DNA of 64,000 nucleotides from Sediminicola arcticus. Its GTDB lineage: Bacteria; Bacteroidota; Bacteroidia; Flavobacteriales; Flavobacteriaceae. The position numbers and the translations under genes were made by a program. The first letter of the stretch is position 1; the number at the start of each line of letters is the position of its first letter. The DNA lies in assembly GCF_040566695.1 (NCBI RefSeq), contig NZ_JBEXAE010000009.1, forward strand, positions 1-64,000, written 5' to 3'. Positions 1 through 8,681 of this stretch are shown here, piece by piece. The notes below the pieces were generated by a model. That model saw nothing but the letters and a program-made list of their open reading frames with translations. It ran no database searches and had not been told where the DNA came from.

Positions 1-745
1 AAGTACTCTGTGCCTCTACATTATCAGGAATACCGTCATTATCACTGTCTATATCAATTCTATCTGAATAACCGTCATTGTCACTATCCCTATCGATGGG
101 ACTACCATCAATGTCGTCAGATTCCACTGTATCCAAGATACCGTCGTTATCGTCATCAAGATCCGTTACATCGGGAACTCCGTCACCATCTGTATCCGTA
201 TTGTCATCGGTTGGATCTAGGTAATCCGGCGTACCGTCGTTATCCGTATCGTCATTGGTAGGGTTACCGTCATCATTGGCATCCTCGTCCGGGGTATCAA
301 TAGTATCCCCGTCATCGTCCAGGTCCCTATAGTTTACGTCACCATCCGTTGTAGCATCACCGTCCGTATCAGGCAGGTCGTTCGTAGGATCATCGATCTC
401 GTCGTTCACATCAAAACCGTCATTCACATCACTGCCCTCGTAACCGTCATCTAGACCGTCACCGTCCGTATCCGTTCCTGTAAAGGTCTGATCAGGAATC
501 CCATCAAAATTAAAATCGTTCCCCTCATTGTTGTCGGGTACAAGATCGTTGTCACTATCCAGGTCAAGGTGGTCCGTAGTGTTATCTCCATCCGAATCCA
601 CGGGTGTCAAACCTTCATTACCAGTGCCCTCATAGGCGTTGTCCAGACCATCGTTATCATCGTCCAATCCACTTGGAGCAACATAACCAGAAGTACTCTG
701 TGCCTCTACATTATCAGGAATACCGTCATTATCACTGTCTATATC
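1..745. repeat. 55-bp exact direct repeat inside the TSP3 gene
   Basis: Bases 1-55 recur exactly at 691-745, a spacing of 690 bp (230 codons, in frame). Both copies encode the same DIDSDNDGIPDNVEAQST module. Sequence diverges immediately after base 55/745. This points to recent duplication or gene conversion between repeat modules of the surface protein rather than to a mobile element. Confidence 0.85.
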
Positions 746-1921
746 CCTGAAATTAGGAAATGAATCTGTATCTGAATTTATTGGGGTAATTCCTTCGCCC
801 TTTCCAGGTGCACTTTCATAATGATCATCCAAACCATTTTCATCTGAATCTACGCCACAAGGTTCTTGGAAATCAGCTGCTATTTGAGCCTCTACATTAT
901 CTAATATCCCATCGCTGTCTGAATCTATATCCCTAAAGTCAGGATGATGATCTTCATCCGTATCAATTGTAGTTATTCCTTCTCCGTTTCCTGGATGACT
1001 TTCGTAATGATCGTCGAGTCCATTTTTATCCTTATCTATCCCACAAGGTTCTTGAAAAGTATTGTATTCTTGAGCCTCCACATTATCCAAGATTCCGTCA
1101 TTGTCAGAATCGATATCTCTGTAATCTGGAATTTCATCTAAATCTGTATCCACTGGGTATAGACCAGAAGGACTGGAGGGGTTACCTGGACAAGCCCCAA
1201 GCGTATCACCATGATTTAAATGTGCTTGAACAGCTGCTGGAGAAACAGTAATCTGATGAAAGCCATTTCTTGGATTATTTGGGCTTTTATCTTCTCTATG
1301 GCATAATGTTACTTTATCATTTCCATTATAATTACTGGATACGCTATTATAATCACAAACACTATTCGCAGTACTACTGTAATAATCATCAAGACCATTA
1401 TTATCTGCATCGATTTTACTTGGTCCATGAAAACCTTCAGTAGTCTGAGCCTCAACATTATCCAAGATCCCATCATTGTCAGAATCGATATCTAGATAGT
1501 CCTTAACCTTATCCGTATCCGTATCAATTGGAATTAATCCTCCACAACTTCCAGGTGTCTTTTCGTAAATATCATCTAATCCATTCCCATCCACATCTTT
1601 TCCACTAGGTGCCTTATACCCTTTAGTAGTCTGTGCCTCAACATTATCTAAGATACCATCATTATCAGAATCGATGTCCAAATAATTGGGAATGCCATCT
1701 TTATCAGTGTCTGTTGGGTTAGTGGCAGGATTATTATCCTTGTCCAAATTTGCATCCTCTATGGAATCTATAATTCCATCGCCATCATCATCAATATCCT
1801 TGGAATCAACAACACCATCTTTATCGGTGTCCAAAGTCGTAGCGATTGAGGAAATATTATCAAACGAAGAAAAAGAAATGAATAACAAAAAAACCACTAA
1901 GAGACTTAGCGTTTTATTCAT
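1..1921 (-). CDS. Secreted thrombospondin type 3 repeat protein (partial, C-terminus outside window)
   Basis: The frame is open from an ATG at 1921 to the left edge (about 640 codons) with no stop, so the C-terminus lies outside the window. It begins with a signal peptide (MNKTLSLLVVFLLFISFSSF). The rest is built from acidic calcium-binding-type repeats of the form DxDNDGI; the segment DIDSDNDGILDNVEAQ recurs about six times with small changes (near 1640, 1455, 1080, 900, 710 and 20). Between about 1190 and 1330 the repeats are interrupted by a different module containing VTLCHRED and ITVSPAAVQAHLNHGD, a His/Cys-bearing domain often seen in Bacteroidota surface proteins. Such proteins are usually cell-surface or secreted and often end in a type IX secretion sorting domain; that part is not visible. 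Function unknown. Confidence 0.88.
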   Translation of the reverse strand, partial: MNKTLSLLVVFLLFISFSSFDNISSIATTLDTDKDGVVDSKDIDDDGDGIIDSIEDANLDKDNNPATNPTDTDKDGIPNYLDIDSDNDGILDNVEAQTTKGYKAPSGKDVDGNGLDDIYEKTPGSCGGLIPIDTDTDKVKDYLDIDSDNDGILDNVEAQTTEGFHGPSKIDADNNGLDDYYSSTANSVCDYNSVSSNYNGNDKVTLCHREDKSPNNPRNGFHQITVSPAAVQAHLNHGDTLGACPGNPSSPSGLYPVDTDLDEIPDYRDIDSDNDGILDNVEAQEYNTFQEPCGIDKDKNGLDDHYESHPGNGEGITTIDTDEDHHPDFRDIDSDSDGILDNVEAQIAADFQEPCGVDSDENGLDDHYESAPGKGEGITPINSDTDSFPNFRDIDSDNDGIPDNVEAQSTSGYVAPSGLDDDNDGLDNAYEGTGNEGLTPVDSDGDNTTDHLDLDSDNDLVPDNNEGNDFNFDGIPDQTFTGTDTDGDGLDDGYEGSDVNDGFDVNDEIDDPTNDLPDTDGDATTDGDVNYRDLDDDGDTIDTPDEDANDDGNPTNDDTDNDGTPDYLDPTDDNTDTDGDGVPDVTDLDDDNDGILDTVESDDIDGSPIDRDSDNDGYSDRIDIDSDNDGIPDNVEAQST

Positions 1922-2353
1922 CTCCCTCTTTATAGTATAAAAAGTAAAGTCGTCCATATGTGTCAGTAGTTTAATTTACTAAGCACCATGGCTGGTTAGG
2001 TTGGTTATTGCAAGAATTTAGGGCATTCTTAAAATACAGCGCAAGATAAATCTAAATATTTGAGCAACAAATTGTTTCTTTCACAATCATTATGAATTAT
2101 CCTTAAATGACAATAATACTCGTTAAAGCGTATATTTTCGCTTAACACCCTATCCACAAAAAAACCTTTTTCTTGGACCATTGGATGTACACAAAAGCCT
2201 TTATACGATTATACCCTACAATTATCTTTTAAAGATTTAACTAGAAAACACTCAGTAAACCATAAAATTTAATAACATAGGAGCAAATATAATTTCCCTA
2301 TGGTTCTTCCTTAGAAGCAATTAATTTGGCTTATTTTTGCCAAAATTTTACGA
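1922..2353. other. Intergenic region between divergent TSP3 gene and prfC
   Basis: This 432-base AT-rich gap separates two divergently transcribed genes and should hold both promoters. I see no ORF, tRNA or strong hairpin in it. The only recognisable element is a TAnnTTTG-type box at 2332-2339 just upstream of prfC. Confidence 0.6.
2332..2339 (+). promoter_or_regulatory. Possible prfC promoter -7 box
   Basis: TATTTTTG fits the Bacteroidota -7 consensus TAnnTTTG and lies 14 bases before the prfC start codon, which implies a leader of only about ten bases. No good -33 TTG element is seen at the expected distance, so the assignment is weak. Confidence 0.35.
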
Positions 2354-3943
2354 ATGAGTTTTGACAAGGAAATACTGAGGAGAAGGACTTTTGGGATCAT
2401 CTCCCACCCAGATGCAGGAAAAACAACCTTAACCGAGAAATTACTTCTTTTTGGGGGTGCTATTCAGGAGGCAGGAGCCGTAAAAAACAATAAGATCAAA
2501 AAGACCGCAACAAGTGATTTCATGGAAATTGAAAAACAACGTGGTATTTCTGTAGCTACTTCTGTTTTAGCCTTTATCTATAGAGACAAGAAAATTAACA
2601 TCCTAGATACTCCAGGTCATAAGGATTTTGCCGAAGATACGTTTAGAACCTTAACCGCAGTGGACAGTGTTATTGTTGTTATAGATGTTGCCAAAGGGGT
2701 AGAAGACCAAACTGAAAAACTGGTAGAAGTCTGTAGGATGCGAAATATTCCAATGCTCGTTTTCATTAATAAGATGGACAGGGAAGGGAAGGACGCCTTT
2801 GACCTTTTAGATGAGGTGGAACAAAAGCTGGGCCTTAAAGTCTCCCCATTGAGTTTCCCTATCGGGATGGGCTATGATTTTAAAGGTATATACAATATTT
2901 ATGAAAAGAACATTAACCTGTTCAGTGGAGATAGCAAAAAAAACATAGAAAACACTATAGCCTTTGACGATCTGGACAACCCTGAGTTGGAAAGAATAAT
3001 TGGATCCAAGGCAGCCAAAGATCTTAGGGACAACCTAGAATTGGTGCATGGGGTTTATCCTCCTTTCAATAAAGAGGAATACCTAAAAGGAGCCCAACAA
3101 CCAGTTTTCTTTGGTTCCGCATTAAATAATTTTGGGGTTCGCGAGCTTTTGGATTGCTTCATTGATATTGCACCAACACCAAGACCCAAGATGGCCGAGG
3201 AACGTTTGGTAAAAGCCAACGAAAAAGATTTTACCGGTTTCGTGTTTAAAATCCATGCAAACATGGATCCAAAACACAGAGACCGTCTTGCATTTATTAA
3301 AGTTGTCTCGGGAACTTTTGAAAGGAACAAACCCTATTTACACGTAAGGCAAGGTAAAAACCTTAAATTTTCTAGTCCTAACGCCTTCTTTGCTGAAAAG
3401 AAGGAAATAGTGGATATTTCCTATCCCGGAGATATTGTTGGGCTTCACGATACTGGTAATTTTAAAATTGGAGATACCTTAACCGAGGGCGAAACTTTAC
3501 ACTACAAAGGAATACCTAGCTTTTCACCTGAACATTTCAGATATATCAATAATGCGGATCCTTTAAAATCAAAACAGCTTTTCAAAGGAATTGACCAATT
3601 GATGGATGAAGGGGTTGCTCAATTATTTACTTTGGAAATAAACAATAGGAAAGTGATAGGAACCGTAGGTGCCCTACAATTTGAAGTAATTCAATACCGT
3701 TTAGAACATGAATATGGTGCCAAATGTACCTACGAAAATTTCCCTGTGTATAAAGCTTGTTGGGTAGAGGCCTCAGATAAGAACAATGAAGAGTTTAAAG
3801 AATTTAAAAGGGTAAAGCAGAAATTCTTGGCCAAGGACAAACGCAATCAATTGGTATTTTTGGCCGATTCTCAATTTTCATTACAAATGACACAACAGAA
3901 ATACCCAACGGTAAAGCTGCATTTCACTTCAGAATTCGATTAG
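2354..3943 (+). CDS. prfC: Peptide chain release factor 3 (RF3)
   Basis: RF3 is a translational GTPase that removes RF1/RF2 from the ribosome after peptide release. The 529-residue protein has the expected length. The P-loop SHPDAGKTT is at about residues 17-25, the G3 motif DTPGHKD at 85-91 and the G4 motif NKMD at 139-142. The C-terminal half continues through the EF-G-like domains II and III, including the conserved stretch GALQFEVIQYRLEHEY. The gene stands alone between the divergent TSP3 gene and a bidirectional terminator shared with the converging rpoC operon. The ATG at 2354 directly precedes the conserved N-terminus. Confidence 0.97.
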   Translation: MSFDKEILRRRTFGIISHPDAGKTTLTEKLLLFGGAIQEAGAVKNNKIKKTATSDFMEIEKQRGISVATSVLAFIYRDKKINILDTPGHKDFAEDTFRTLTAVDSVIVVIDVAKGVEDQTEKLVEVCRMRNIPMLVFINKMDREGKDAFDLLDEVEQKLGLKVSPLSFPIGMGYDFKGIYNIYEKNINLFSGDSKKNIENTIAFDDLDNPELERIIGSKAAKDLRDNLELVHGVYPPFNKEEYLKGAQQPVFFGSALNNFGVRELLDCFIDIAPTPRPKMAEERLVKANEKDFTGFVFKIHANMDPKHRDRLAFIKVVSGTFERNKPYLHVRQGKNLKFSSPNAFFAEKKEIVDISYPGDIVGLHDTGNFKIGDTLTEGETLHYKGIPSFSPEHFRYINNADPLKSKQLFKGIDQLMDEGVAQLFTLEINNRKVIGTVGALQFEVIQYRLEHEYGAKCTYENFPVYKACWVEASDKNNEEFKEFKRVKQKFLAKDKRNQLVFLADSQFSLQMTQQKYPTVKLHFTSEFD

Positions 3944-3968
3944 CATCATATCTTAGGATACAACATAA

Positions 3969-4000
3969 AAAAAACCCATGATTTTCATCATGGGTTTTTT
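3969..4000. terminator. Bidirectional terminator between prfC and the rpoBC operon
   Basis: A perfect 14-bp stem (3969-3982 with 3987-4000) closes a four-base loop. It carries A6 on one side and T6 on the other, so it works as an intrinsic terminator on both strands. It sits between the converging ends of prfC and the DUF3467 gene. Confidence 0.93.
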
Positions 4001-4003
4001 CTT

Positions 4004-4315
4004 TTATGCCTCTCCTGTTGGACCGAAGTTCAACGGTATAGGTTGCTGTTCATAATCCTTTATTGTACCATGGGCTTTTTCAAAACGCTGAACGTTGTCA
4101 CTTAAAGCTTTGAGAAACTTTTTGGCATGTTGTGGAGTTAGTACAATCCTACTCTTAACTTTAGCCTTTGGTGCTCCTGGCATTAAGCTGATAAAATCAA
4201 CAACAAATTCTGATACGGAGTGGTTAATGATGGCCAAGTTGGAGTAAATCCCCTCGGCCGTTTTTTCATCTAACTCTATATTGATCTGCTTTTGGTTTTG
4301 ATTGTTATCGTCCAT
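4004..4315 (-). CDS. DUF3467 family protein
   Basis: This 103-residue protein resembles the DUF3467 family, which commonly follows rpoC in Bacteroidota; its function is not established. The ATG at 4315, six bases after the rpoC stop, is the preferred start; a TTG two codons upstream is also in frame. The N-terminus is rich in Asn, Gln and Asp, followed by a compact predicted alpha/beta core with RIVLTPQHAKKFLKAL. There is no signal peptide or membrane segment. Its position at the end of the rpoBC transcript, immediately before the terminator, suggests co-expression with RNA polymerase, but any functional link is inference. Confidence 0.85.
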   Translation of the reverse strand: MDDNNQNQKQINIELDEKTAEGIYSNLAIINHSVSEFVVDFISLMPGAPKAKVKSRIVLTPQHAKKFLKALSDNVQRFEKAHGTIKDYEQQPIPLNFGPTGEA

Positions 4316-4321
4316 AATCAA

Positions 4322-7300
4322 TTAAAACTTGAACTCTTCCTTTCGGGCCATGATCTCATCGAATTCTTCTTTAGAACCAACAATGATGCTATCATAATCC
4401 CTCATACCTGTACCGGCTGGAATCTTATGTCCTACAATTACATTTTCTTTCAAGCCTTCCAAAGTATCTACTTTACCTGCAACAGCTGCTTCGTTCAATA
4501 CCTTTGTAGTTTCCTGGAAGGAAGCTGCAGATATGAATGATTTAGTCTGTAGTGAGGCTCTGGTTATACCTTGTAAAATTGGTGTTGCCGTGGCTGCAAT
4601 TGCCTCCCTAGCGGTTACTAAGTTCTTATCCCCTCTTCTAAGAAGTGAGTTTTCATCCCTTAATTCACGGGCAGTTATGATTTGACCTGGTTTCAAGTTC
4701 TCTGAATCCCCATCTTCCAAAACTACCTTTTTACCGTAGATCTCATCGTTTTCTAAAATGAAATCATCTTTATGGGCTAATTGGTTCTCTAAGAATATCG
4801 TATCACCTGGATCTTGGATACGTACTTTACGCATCATCTGACGAACAACAACCTCAAAATGCTTATCGTTGATCTTCACCCCTTGCAGACGATATACCTC
4901 TTGTACCTCATTCACCAAGTACTGTTGAACAGCAGATGGTCCCTTAATGGACAAGATATCCTCTGGAGTGATGGAACCGTCCGATAATGGCATTCCTGCA
5001 CGTACATAATCGTTCTCCTGTACCAAAATCTGGTTGGAAAGTTTTACCAAGTATTTCTTGACTTCTCCCAATTTTGATTCTATGACAATCTCACGGTTAC
5101 CTCTTTTAATTTTACCAAAAGAAACAACACCATCAATTTCTGAAACTACTGCAGGGTTTGATGGGTTACGAGCTTCGAACAATTCAGTCACCCTTGGAAG
5201 ACCTCCAGTAATATCCCCTGATTTAGCGGACTTACGTGGTATCTTCACCAAGATTTTACCTTCATTGATCTTATCTCCATTGTCCACCATAATGTGTGAC
5301 CCAACAGGTAAGTTATAAGAACGTAATACTTCGTCATTATTGTTTTTAATCAATAAGGTAGGTATCAATTTCTTGTTCCTTGATTCAGAGATTACTTTTT
5401 CCTGGAATCCTGTCTGCTCATCTATCTCAACTTGGTATGTAACACCTTGGTCAATATTTTCATAAGCGATTTTACCAGAGAATTCAGAAACAATTACTCC
5501 GTTGTATGGATCCCACTGACAAATAAGTTCTCCTTTTTCAACCTTAGTACCGTTCTTGACGAACAATTGCGATCCATAAGGAATATTATTAGTACTTAAA
5601 GTGATTCCAGTTTTGGCATCTACTACTTTTATCTCCGTGGTTCTAGAAATTACAGTTTCAACTGCTTTTCCTTCATTGTCTGATCCCGTTACAGTCCTTA
5701 GATCTTCGATTTCGGCTATACCACCAAATCTAGCTTCTAATTTACTATCCTCAGAGATGTTCCCTGCAATACCTCCCACGTGGAATGTACGCAATGTCAG
5801 CTGTGTTCCAGGCTCCCCAATAGATTGGGCAGCAACAACACCTACAGCTTCACCTCTTTGTACCATTTTATTAGTAGATAGGTTTCTACCGTAACACTTA
5901 CCACAGATCCCTTTTTGGGCCTCACAAGTCAATGCAGATCTCACTTCTACCTTATCTATAGGAGATGCTTCAATTCTTTTCACATCTGCCTCTAAAATCT
6001 CTTGTCCAGCTCTTAACAAAATTTCTTCTGTTAAAGGATTGATAACATCGTGTAAGGTAACTCTACCTAAGATTCTTTCTCCTAAACTTTCAACGATTTC
6101 CTCATTCTTCTTCAAAGCCTCAACCTGAATACCGCGTAATGTTCCACAGTCTTCAATGTTGATGATCACATCTTGTGAAACATCTACCAAACGACGGGTT
6201 AAGTACCCTGCATCAGCAGTTTTCAATGCTGTATCCGCAAGACCTTTACGTGCACCGTGAGTAGAGATAAAGTATTCCAAGATAGAAAGACCTTCCTTAA
6301 AGTTAGAAAGAATTGGATTTTCAATAATTTCACCTCCACCAGCAGTAGATTTTTTAGGCTTAGCCATCAATCCACGCATACCGGTCAACTGACGAATCTG
6401 TTCCTTAGATCCCCTTGCTCCAGAATCCAACATCATGTACACAGAGTTAAATCCTTGTTTGTCCTCACGAATACGCTTCATTGCCAATTCGGTCAACATT
6501 GCATTCGTTGAAGTCCAAACATCAATCACCTGATTGTAACGTTCGTTGTTGGTAATCAGACCCATGTTATAGTTAGCCCTAATACCCTCTACTTGTTCGT
6601 TGGCATCGGCAATCATTTCATGCTTCTCTGGTGGGATAATAATATCACCAAGACTAAAGGATAATCCACCTTTGAAAGCGAATTCATAACCCATCGTCTT
6701 AATTTTGTCCAAGAAATCAGCTGTAGTAGGTACATCGGTCACACTTAAAATGTTACCGATAATATCACGTAATGATTTTTTGTTCAATACTTCGTTTACA
6801 TAACCGGCCTGTTCTGGCACCACCATGTTGAATAAAACCCGACCTACAGTTGTTGGTATAATTTGGTTAACAAGTTCTCCAGATTCGTTAAAATCCTTCG
6901 TTCTTACCTTAATACCTGCATTAAGCTCTACTTTACCCTCGTTGAAAGCGATAACCACTTCCTCGTCAGAATAAAACGTAATACCTTCCCCTTTGACGAT
7001 AACATCGCCCATGGTTTTTCTCTCTTTGGTCATATAGTATAGACCCAAGACCATATCTTGTGATGGTACTGTAATAGGCGAACCGTTTGCTGGATTCAAT
7101 ATGTTATGGGAAGCCAACATTAATAATTGTGCTTCCAAAATAGCTTCTGGTCCCAGTGGTAAATGTACAGCCATCTGATCACCGTCAAAATCCGCATTAA
7201 ATGCCGTACATACCAACGGGTGTAAACGAATAGCCTTTCCTTCAATAAGTTTTGGCTGGAACGCTTGTATACCCAAACGGTGTAACGTAGGAGCTCTGTT

Positions 7301-8620
7301 CAATAAAACAGGATGTCCTTTCAATACGTTTTCAAGAATGTCCCAAACTACTGGTTCCTTCTTATCTATAATTTTCTTAGCTGATTTTACTGTTTTTACA
7401 ATACCTCTTTCTATCAACTTACGAATAACGAAAGGCTTGTAAAGTTCTGCCGCCATATCTTTTGGCAGACCACATTCGAACAATTTCATTTCAGGACCAA
7501 CAACGATTACTGAACGAGCAGAATAATCGACACGTTTACCCAAAAGGTTTTGACGAAAACGACCTTGTTTTCCTTTCAAGGAATCAGAAAGAGATTTTAA
7601 TGGTCTGTTAGATTCCGTTTTAACGGCTGACGCCTTACGGGTATTATCAAACAAGGAATCCACAGATTCTTGAAGCATACGCTTCTCGTTCCTTAAAATT
7701 ACTTCGGGAGCTTTGATCTCAACCAACCTTTTTAATCGGTTGTTTCTGATGATTACCCTTCTGTAAAGATCATTTAAGTCAGAGGTCGCAAAACGACCAC
7801 CATCCAATGGCACCAGAGGTCTAAGTTCTGGTGGAATTACAGGGATTACTTTCATAATCATCCACTCAGGTCTATTTTCCCTGTTCTCCTGTGACTCACG
7901 CAAAGATTCTACTACTTGCAAACGTTTAAGAGCTTCAGTCTTACGTTGTTTGGAAGTTTCAGTATTCGCTTTGTGCCTTAATTCGTAGGAAAGCTTGTCC
8001 AAATCGATTCTTGATAAGATATCGATCAAACATTCTGCTCCCATCTTGGCAATAAATTTGTTTGGATCTGTATCATCCAAATATTGGTTCTCCGGCGGAA
8101 TCGATTCCAATATGTTCAGATACTCCTCTTCAGTCAAGAAATCCATTTTCTGAATTTCTTCTCCATCAGGACCCTTGGCAATACCTGGTTGAATAACCAC
8201 ATAACGCTCATAATAGATGATCATGTCCAATTTCTTGGAAGGTAATCCCAAAAGGTAACCAATTTTATTTGGCAAGGAACGGAAGTACCAGATGTGAGCT
8301 ACCGGAACCACCAAATTGATGTGTCCTACTCTGTCTCTACGTACTTTCTTTTCTGTAACCTCTACCCCACAACGATCACAAACGATACCACGGTAACGGA
8401 TTCTCTTATATTTTCCACAAGCACATTCGTAATCCTTTACAGGACCAAAAATTCGCTCACAAAAAAGACCGTCACGCTCAGGTTTGTGCGTTCTATAGTT
8501 AATAGTTTCAGGCTTCAAAACTTCCCCTCTTGACTCCGCCAAAATTGATTCTGGAGATGCCAATCCGATTGAAATTTTATCGAACCTCTTTATTGTGTTA
8601 TTATCTTTTTGTCTAGCCAT
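4322..8620 (-). CDS. rpoC: DNA-directed RNA polymerase subunit beta'
   Basis: The 1432-residue beta' subunit forms the catalytic centre of RNA polymerase together with RpoB. The N-terminal zinc site uses C66, C68, C81 and C84. The catalytic Mg-binding motif NADFDGDQ is at residues 475-482. A second Cys cluster (CEAQKGICGKCYGR) and the trigger-loop region AQSIGEPGTQLTLRTFH follow in the second half. The gene is full length without lesions. It lies 61 bases after rpoB in the same direction and is followed closely by the DUF3467 gene. Confidence 0.99.
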   Translation of the reverse strand: MARQKDNNTIKRFDKISIGLASPESILAESRGEVLKPETINYRTHKPERDGLFCERIFGPVKDYECACGKYKRIRYRGIVCDRCGVEVTEKKVRRDRVGHINLVVPVAHIWYFRSLPNKIGYLLGLPSKKLDMIIYYERYVVIQPGIAKGPDGEEIQKMDFLTEEEYLNILESIPPENQYLDDTDPNKFIAKMGAECLIDILSRIDLDKLSYELRHKANTETSKQRKTEALKRLQVVESLRESQENRENRPEWMIMKVIPVIPPELRPLVPLDGGRFATSDLNDLYRRVIIRNNRLKRLVEIKAPEVILRNEKRMLQESVDSLFDNTRKASAVKTESNRPLKSLSDSLKGKQGRFRQNLLGKRVDYSARSVIVVGPEMKLFECGLPKDMAAELYKPFVIRKLIERGIVKTVKSAKKIIDKKEPVVWDILENVLKGHPVLLNRAPTLHRLGIQAFQPKLIEGKAIRLHPLVCTAFNADFDGDQMAVHLPLGPEAILEAQLLMLASHNILNPANGSPITVPSQDMVLGLYYMTKERKTMGDVIVKGEGITFYSDEEVVIAFNEGKVELNAGIKVRTKDFNESGELVNQIIPTTVGRVLFNMVVPEQAGYVNEVLNKKSLRDIIGNILSVTDVPTTADFLDKIKTMGYEFAFKGGLSFSLGDIIIPPEKHEMIADANEQVEGIRANYNMGLITNNERYNQVIDVWTSTNAMLTELAMKRIREDKQGFNSVYMMLDSGARGSKEQIRQLTGMRGLMAKPKKSTAGGGEIIENPILSNFKEGLSILEYFISTHGARKGLADTALKTADAGYLTRRLVDVSQDVIINIEDCGTLRGIQVEALKKNEEIVESLGERILGRVTLHDVINPLTEEILLRAGQEILEADVKRIEASPIDKVEVRSALTCEAQKGICGKCYGRNLSTNKMVQRGEAVGVVAAQSIGEPGTQLTLRTFHVGGIAGNISEDSKLEARFGGIAEIEDLRTVTGSDNEGKAVETVISRTTEIKVVDAKTGITLSTNNIPYGSQLFVKNGTKVEKGELICQWDPYNGVIVSEFSGKIAYENIDQGVTYQVEIDEQTGFQEKVISESRNKKLIPTLLIKNNNDEVLRSYNLPVGSHIMVDNGDKINEGKILVKIPRKSAKSGDITGGLPRVTELFEARNPSNPAVVSEIDGVVSFGKIKRGNREIVIESKLGEVKKYLVKLSNQILVQENDYVRAGMPLSDGSITPEDILSIKGPSAVQQYLVNEVQEVYRLQGVKINDKHFEVVVRQMMRKVRIQDPGDTIFLENQLAHKDDFILENDEIYGKKVVLEDGDSENLKPGQIITARELRDENSLLRRGDKNLVTAREAIAATATPILQGITRASLQTKSFISAASFQETTKVLNEAAVAGKVDTLEGLKENVIVGHKIPAGTGMRDYDSIIVGSKEEFDEIMARKEEFKF

Positions 8621-8681
8621 AACAATATGGTGATAGTAAATTAAGTATGTATATTACAAATAGTGTTCAAGACCTATTATC

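Noticed and set aside
1..745. 55-bp direct repeat as the ends of a mobile element
   Set aside because: Both copies lie in frame within the same repeat protein and there is no transposase between them.
10..1141. Plus-strand open frames rich in Tyr, Arg and His opposite the TSP3 gene
   Set aside because: They are the antisense of the Asp/Asn-rich repeats; the minus-strand frame has the signal peptide and coherent repeats.
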